From the NCBI GenBank assembly GCA_965262665.1, contig CBDHFR010000003.1, positions 310,001 to 374,000 of the forward strand: DNA of 64,000 bases. Reading direction: 5' to 3'. Positions within the stretch are counted from its first letter, which is position 1. Each line of letters begins with the position of its first letter. This DNA is from CBDBND01 sp965262665. GTDB taxonomy: Bacteria; Pseudomonadota; Alphaproteobacteria; Rhodospirillales; Rhodospirillaceae. Made by a program: the position numbers and the translations under genes. Positions 63,110 to 64,000 of this stretch are shown here, in pieces. The notes under the pieces were generated by a model. The model saw only the letters and a list, made by a program, of their open reading frames with translations. It was not told the origin of the DNA and made no database searches.

Positions 63110-63969
63110 CCCTGAACGAAAGCGACGACAGCGCCGCAGGCATCATTGGGAGCAACGAAAAGTTCACCGCCAGCACTGGTCTGTACAGTGACGCTCCTGT
63201 CTTTTAGATACGATTGGGTGTCCTGAAGGTTTGCGACACTGACCGTGAATCCAGCCAGCGCCGGTGGTGCGATGGTTACCGCTGAGGGAAAACGTTGCTC
63301 CAACACTGCTTTATCAAGCACTTCGATAAACTGTTTGCCAAATTCTACGCGTTGGCCGTCGACGTCGGAAATACCGGGCAAGGTAGAATAGTGGGACAAC
63401 GCATCTTTTGCGTTCGCGGCCAAAACGGTGACACCAACAATCCCGGTTGCTCCATTGGGATGACCATCTTCTGGGGGTTGAAAAACCAGGTCAGGGGTCA
63501 GTTGTTCGACCACACAGAGAAAGCCCTCATCGCCAAAAGCGTCCGGGACTTTAAGCCAGTAAAACTGAGCATCGCCGTGATGCTGTCCATACTCCACATG
63601 ACGGCTGGCGTTTTGCACGGCGGGAACCTCAAAGCCTTCGTTCGCTAACACATCGCGGCTGTCTTTAGCGTTGCTGGTGCCCAGCGCCAAAATGTGAAGG
63701 CCGTCCCGGCGGGCAAGCCAAGGGGCGAGATGGTGGTTGGGATCCTGCGAGGTGACACCTGACAGTTCGACATAACTGTCGGCAAAAATGAGATGGGCAG
63801 AGTCCTGTCCCAGCGGAACAGGCTTGCCGTCCTGCTCCCCCATCAGCGGCACCGGTTGAGTGGGCTGGAAACCCAAGCGCGTGTACGCAGCAGTTAAGAT
63901 ACTGATGTCCCGGCCGACGACGCCGAGATGATCGATGGCCGAAAACGAAAATTGTTGTGCCGACACCAT
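63106..63969 (-). CDS. VOC protein, Glyoxalase_3-like
   Basis: 287 residues: FSAIDHLGVVGRDISILTAAYTRLGF, LIFADSYVELSGVTSQDPN, GLHILALGTSNAKDSRDVLANEGFEV, and a second half from TGIVGVTVLAANAKDALSHYSTLPG to NDACGAVVAFVQG. The AIDHLGVVGRD opening and long mid-region are typical of the Glyoxalase_3 group, here with the N-terminal His and Glu (YVEL) retained. Its stop overlaps the convergent cyclopropane synthase gene. The last 31 bases of the window upstream of it show nothing further. Confidence 0.82.
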   Translation of the reverse strand: MVSAQQFSFSAIDHLGVVGRDISILTAAYTRLGFQPTQPVPLMGEQDGKPVPLGQDSAHLIFADSYVELSGVTSQDPNHHLAPWLARRDGLHILALGTSNAKDSRDVLANEGFEVPAVQNASRHVEYGQHHGDAQFYWLKVPDAFGDEGFLCVVEQLTPDLVFQPPEDGHPNGATGIVGVTVLAANAKDALSHYSTLPGISDVDGQRVEFGKQFIEVLDKAVLEQRFPSAVTIAPPALAGFTVSVANLQDTQSYLKDRSVTVQTSAGGELFVAPNDACGAVVAFVQG

Positions 63970-64000
63970 CCCCCATAGGTGCCATGCTCCGGACCAATCA

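Noticed and set aside
1..64000. CRISPR array, prophage or toxin-antitoxin locus
   Set aside because: No regularly spaced repeats, cas genes, phage structural genes or small toxin-antitoxin pairs were seen.

Overview
The window looks like a GC-rich chromosome segment of an alphaproteobacterium, probably Rhodospirillales-like. This is inferred from the style of the proteins (TRAP transport, Tat-type leaders, DUF423 and DUF1761, IS427-type IS5 and IS630 elements) and from base composition; no rRNA is present to confirm it. It combines pantothenate synthesis genes and one tRNA-Arg(ACG) with a dense load of catabolic accessory genes and at least five insertion sequences. About a quarter of the genes are broken, with eight in-frame stops and about sixteen frameshifts. 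Some frameshifts are clean 7-bp and 11-bp tandem duplications, which points to real gene decay more than to base-calling noise, although consensus errors remain possible at homopolymers.

Layout. 0-5 kb: panB-panC, an OmpA-like lipoprotein, a hairpin-rich gap, tRNA-Arg, and an IS5-family element whose TTA target duplication is also the stop codon of a SnoaL-like gene. 5-16 kb: MmgE/PrpD and a nucleotidyltransferase (translationally coupled), a sulfotransferase, a broken enolase-superfamily enzyme, a broken GST, a TRAP binding protein, and an acyl-CoA ligase destroyed by an IS630 remnant. 15-26 kb: GST, sulfurtransferase, Rieske oxygenase, malonyl-CoA-synthetase-like ligase, ferredoxin-reductase-like flavoprotein, a receiver gene cut by an IS30 element, and a 446-bp mobile cassette with perfect 24-bp inverted repeats and an 8-bp target duplication that carries one small membrane-protein gene.

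26.5-39.0 kb is the most distinctive part. It is a run of fourteen minus-strand genes with short gaps or overlaps: aconitase-type hydratase large and small subunits, a methylisocitrate-lyase-type lyase (these three joined by 4-bp overlaps), an isochorismatase-type amidase, two PuuE/NodB-type deacetylase-fold hydrolases, six tandem paralogues of a divergent VOC-fold protein (four with Tat-like leaders), an exported RidA-like protein and an ECHDC3-like enoyl-CoA hydratase. A reasonable hypothesis is ring opening of a cyclic imide, deamidation to a substituted maleate, hydration to a malate and aldol-type cleavage.

39-45 kb: methyltransferase, glutaryl-CoA dehydrogenase, two receiver-only regulators separated by two IS630 elements that share one TA target. 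45-64 kb is a second catabolic region: two VAO-type flavoprotein oxidases (one broken), five more VOC genes (two of them two-module), a nitrilase with a degenerate extra domain, a tandem alpha/beta hydrolase (broken), cupins, MFS transporters, a second methyltransferase (broken), a flavin monooxygenase and a broken cyclopropane synthase. No DNA-binding transcription regulator was recognised anywhere in the window.
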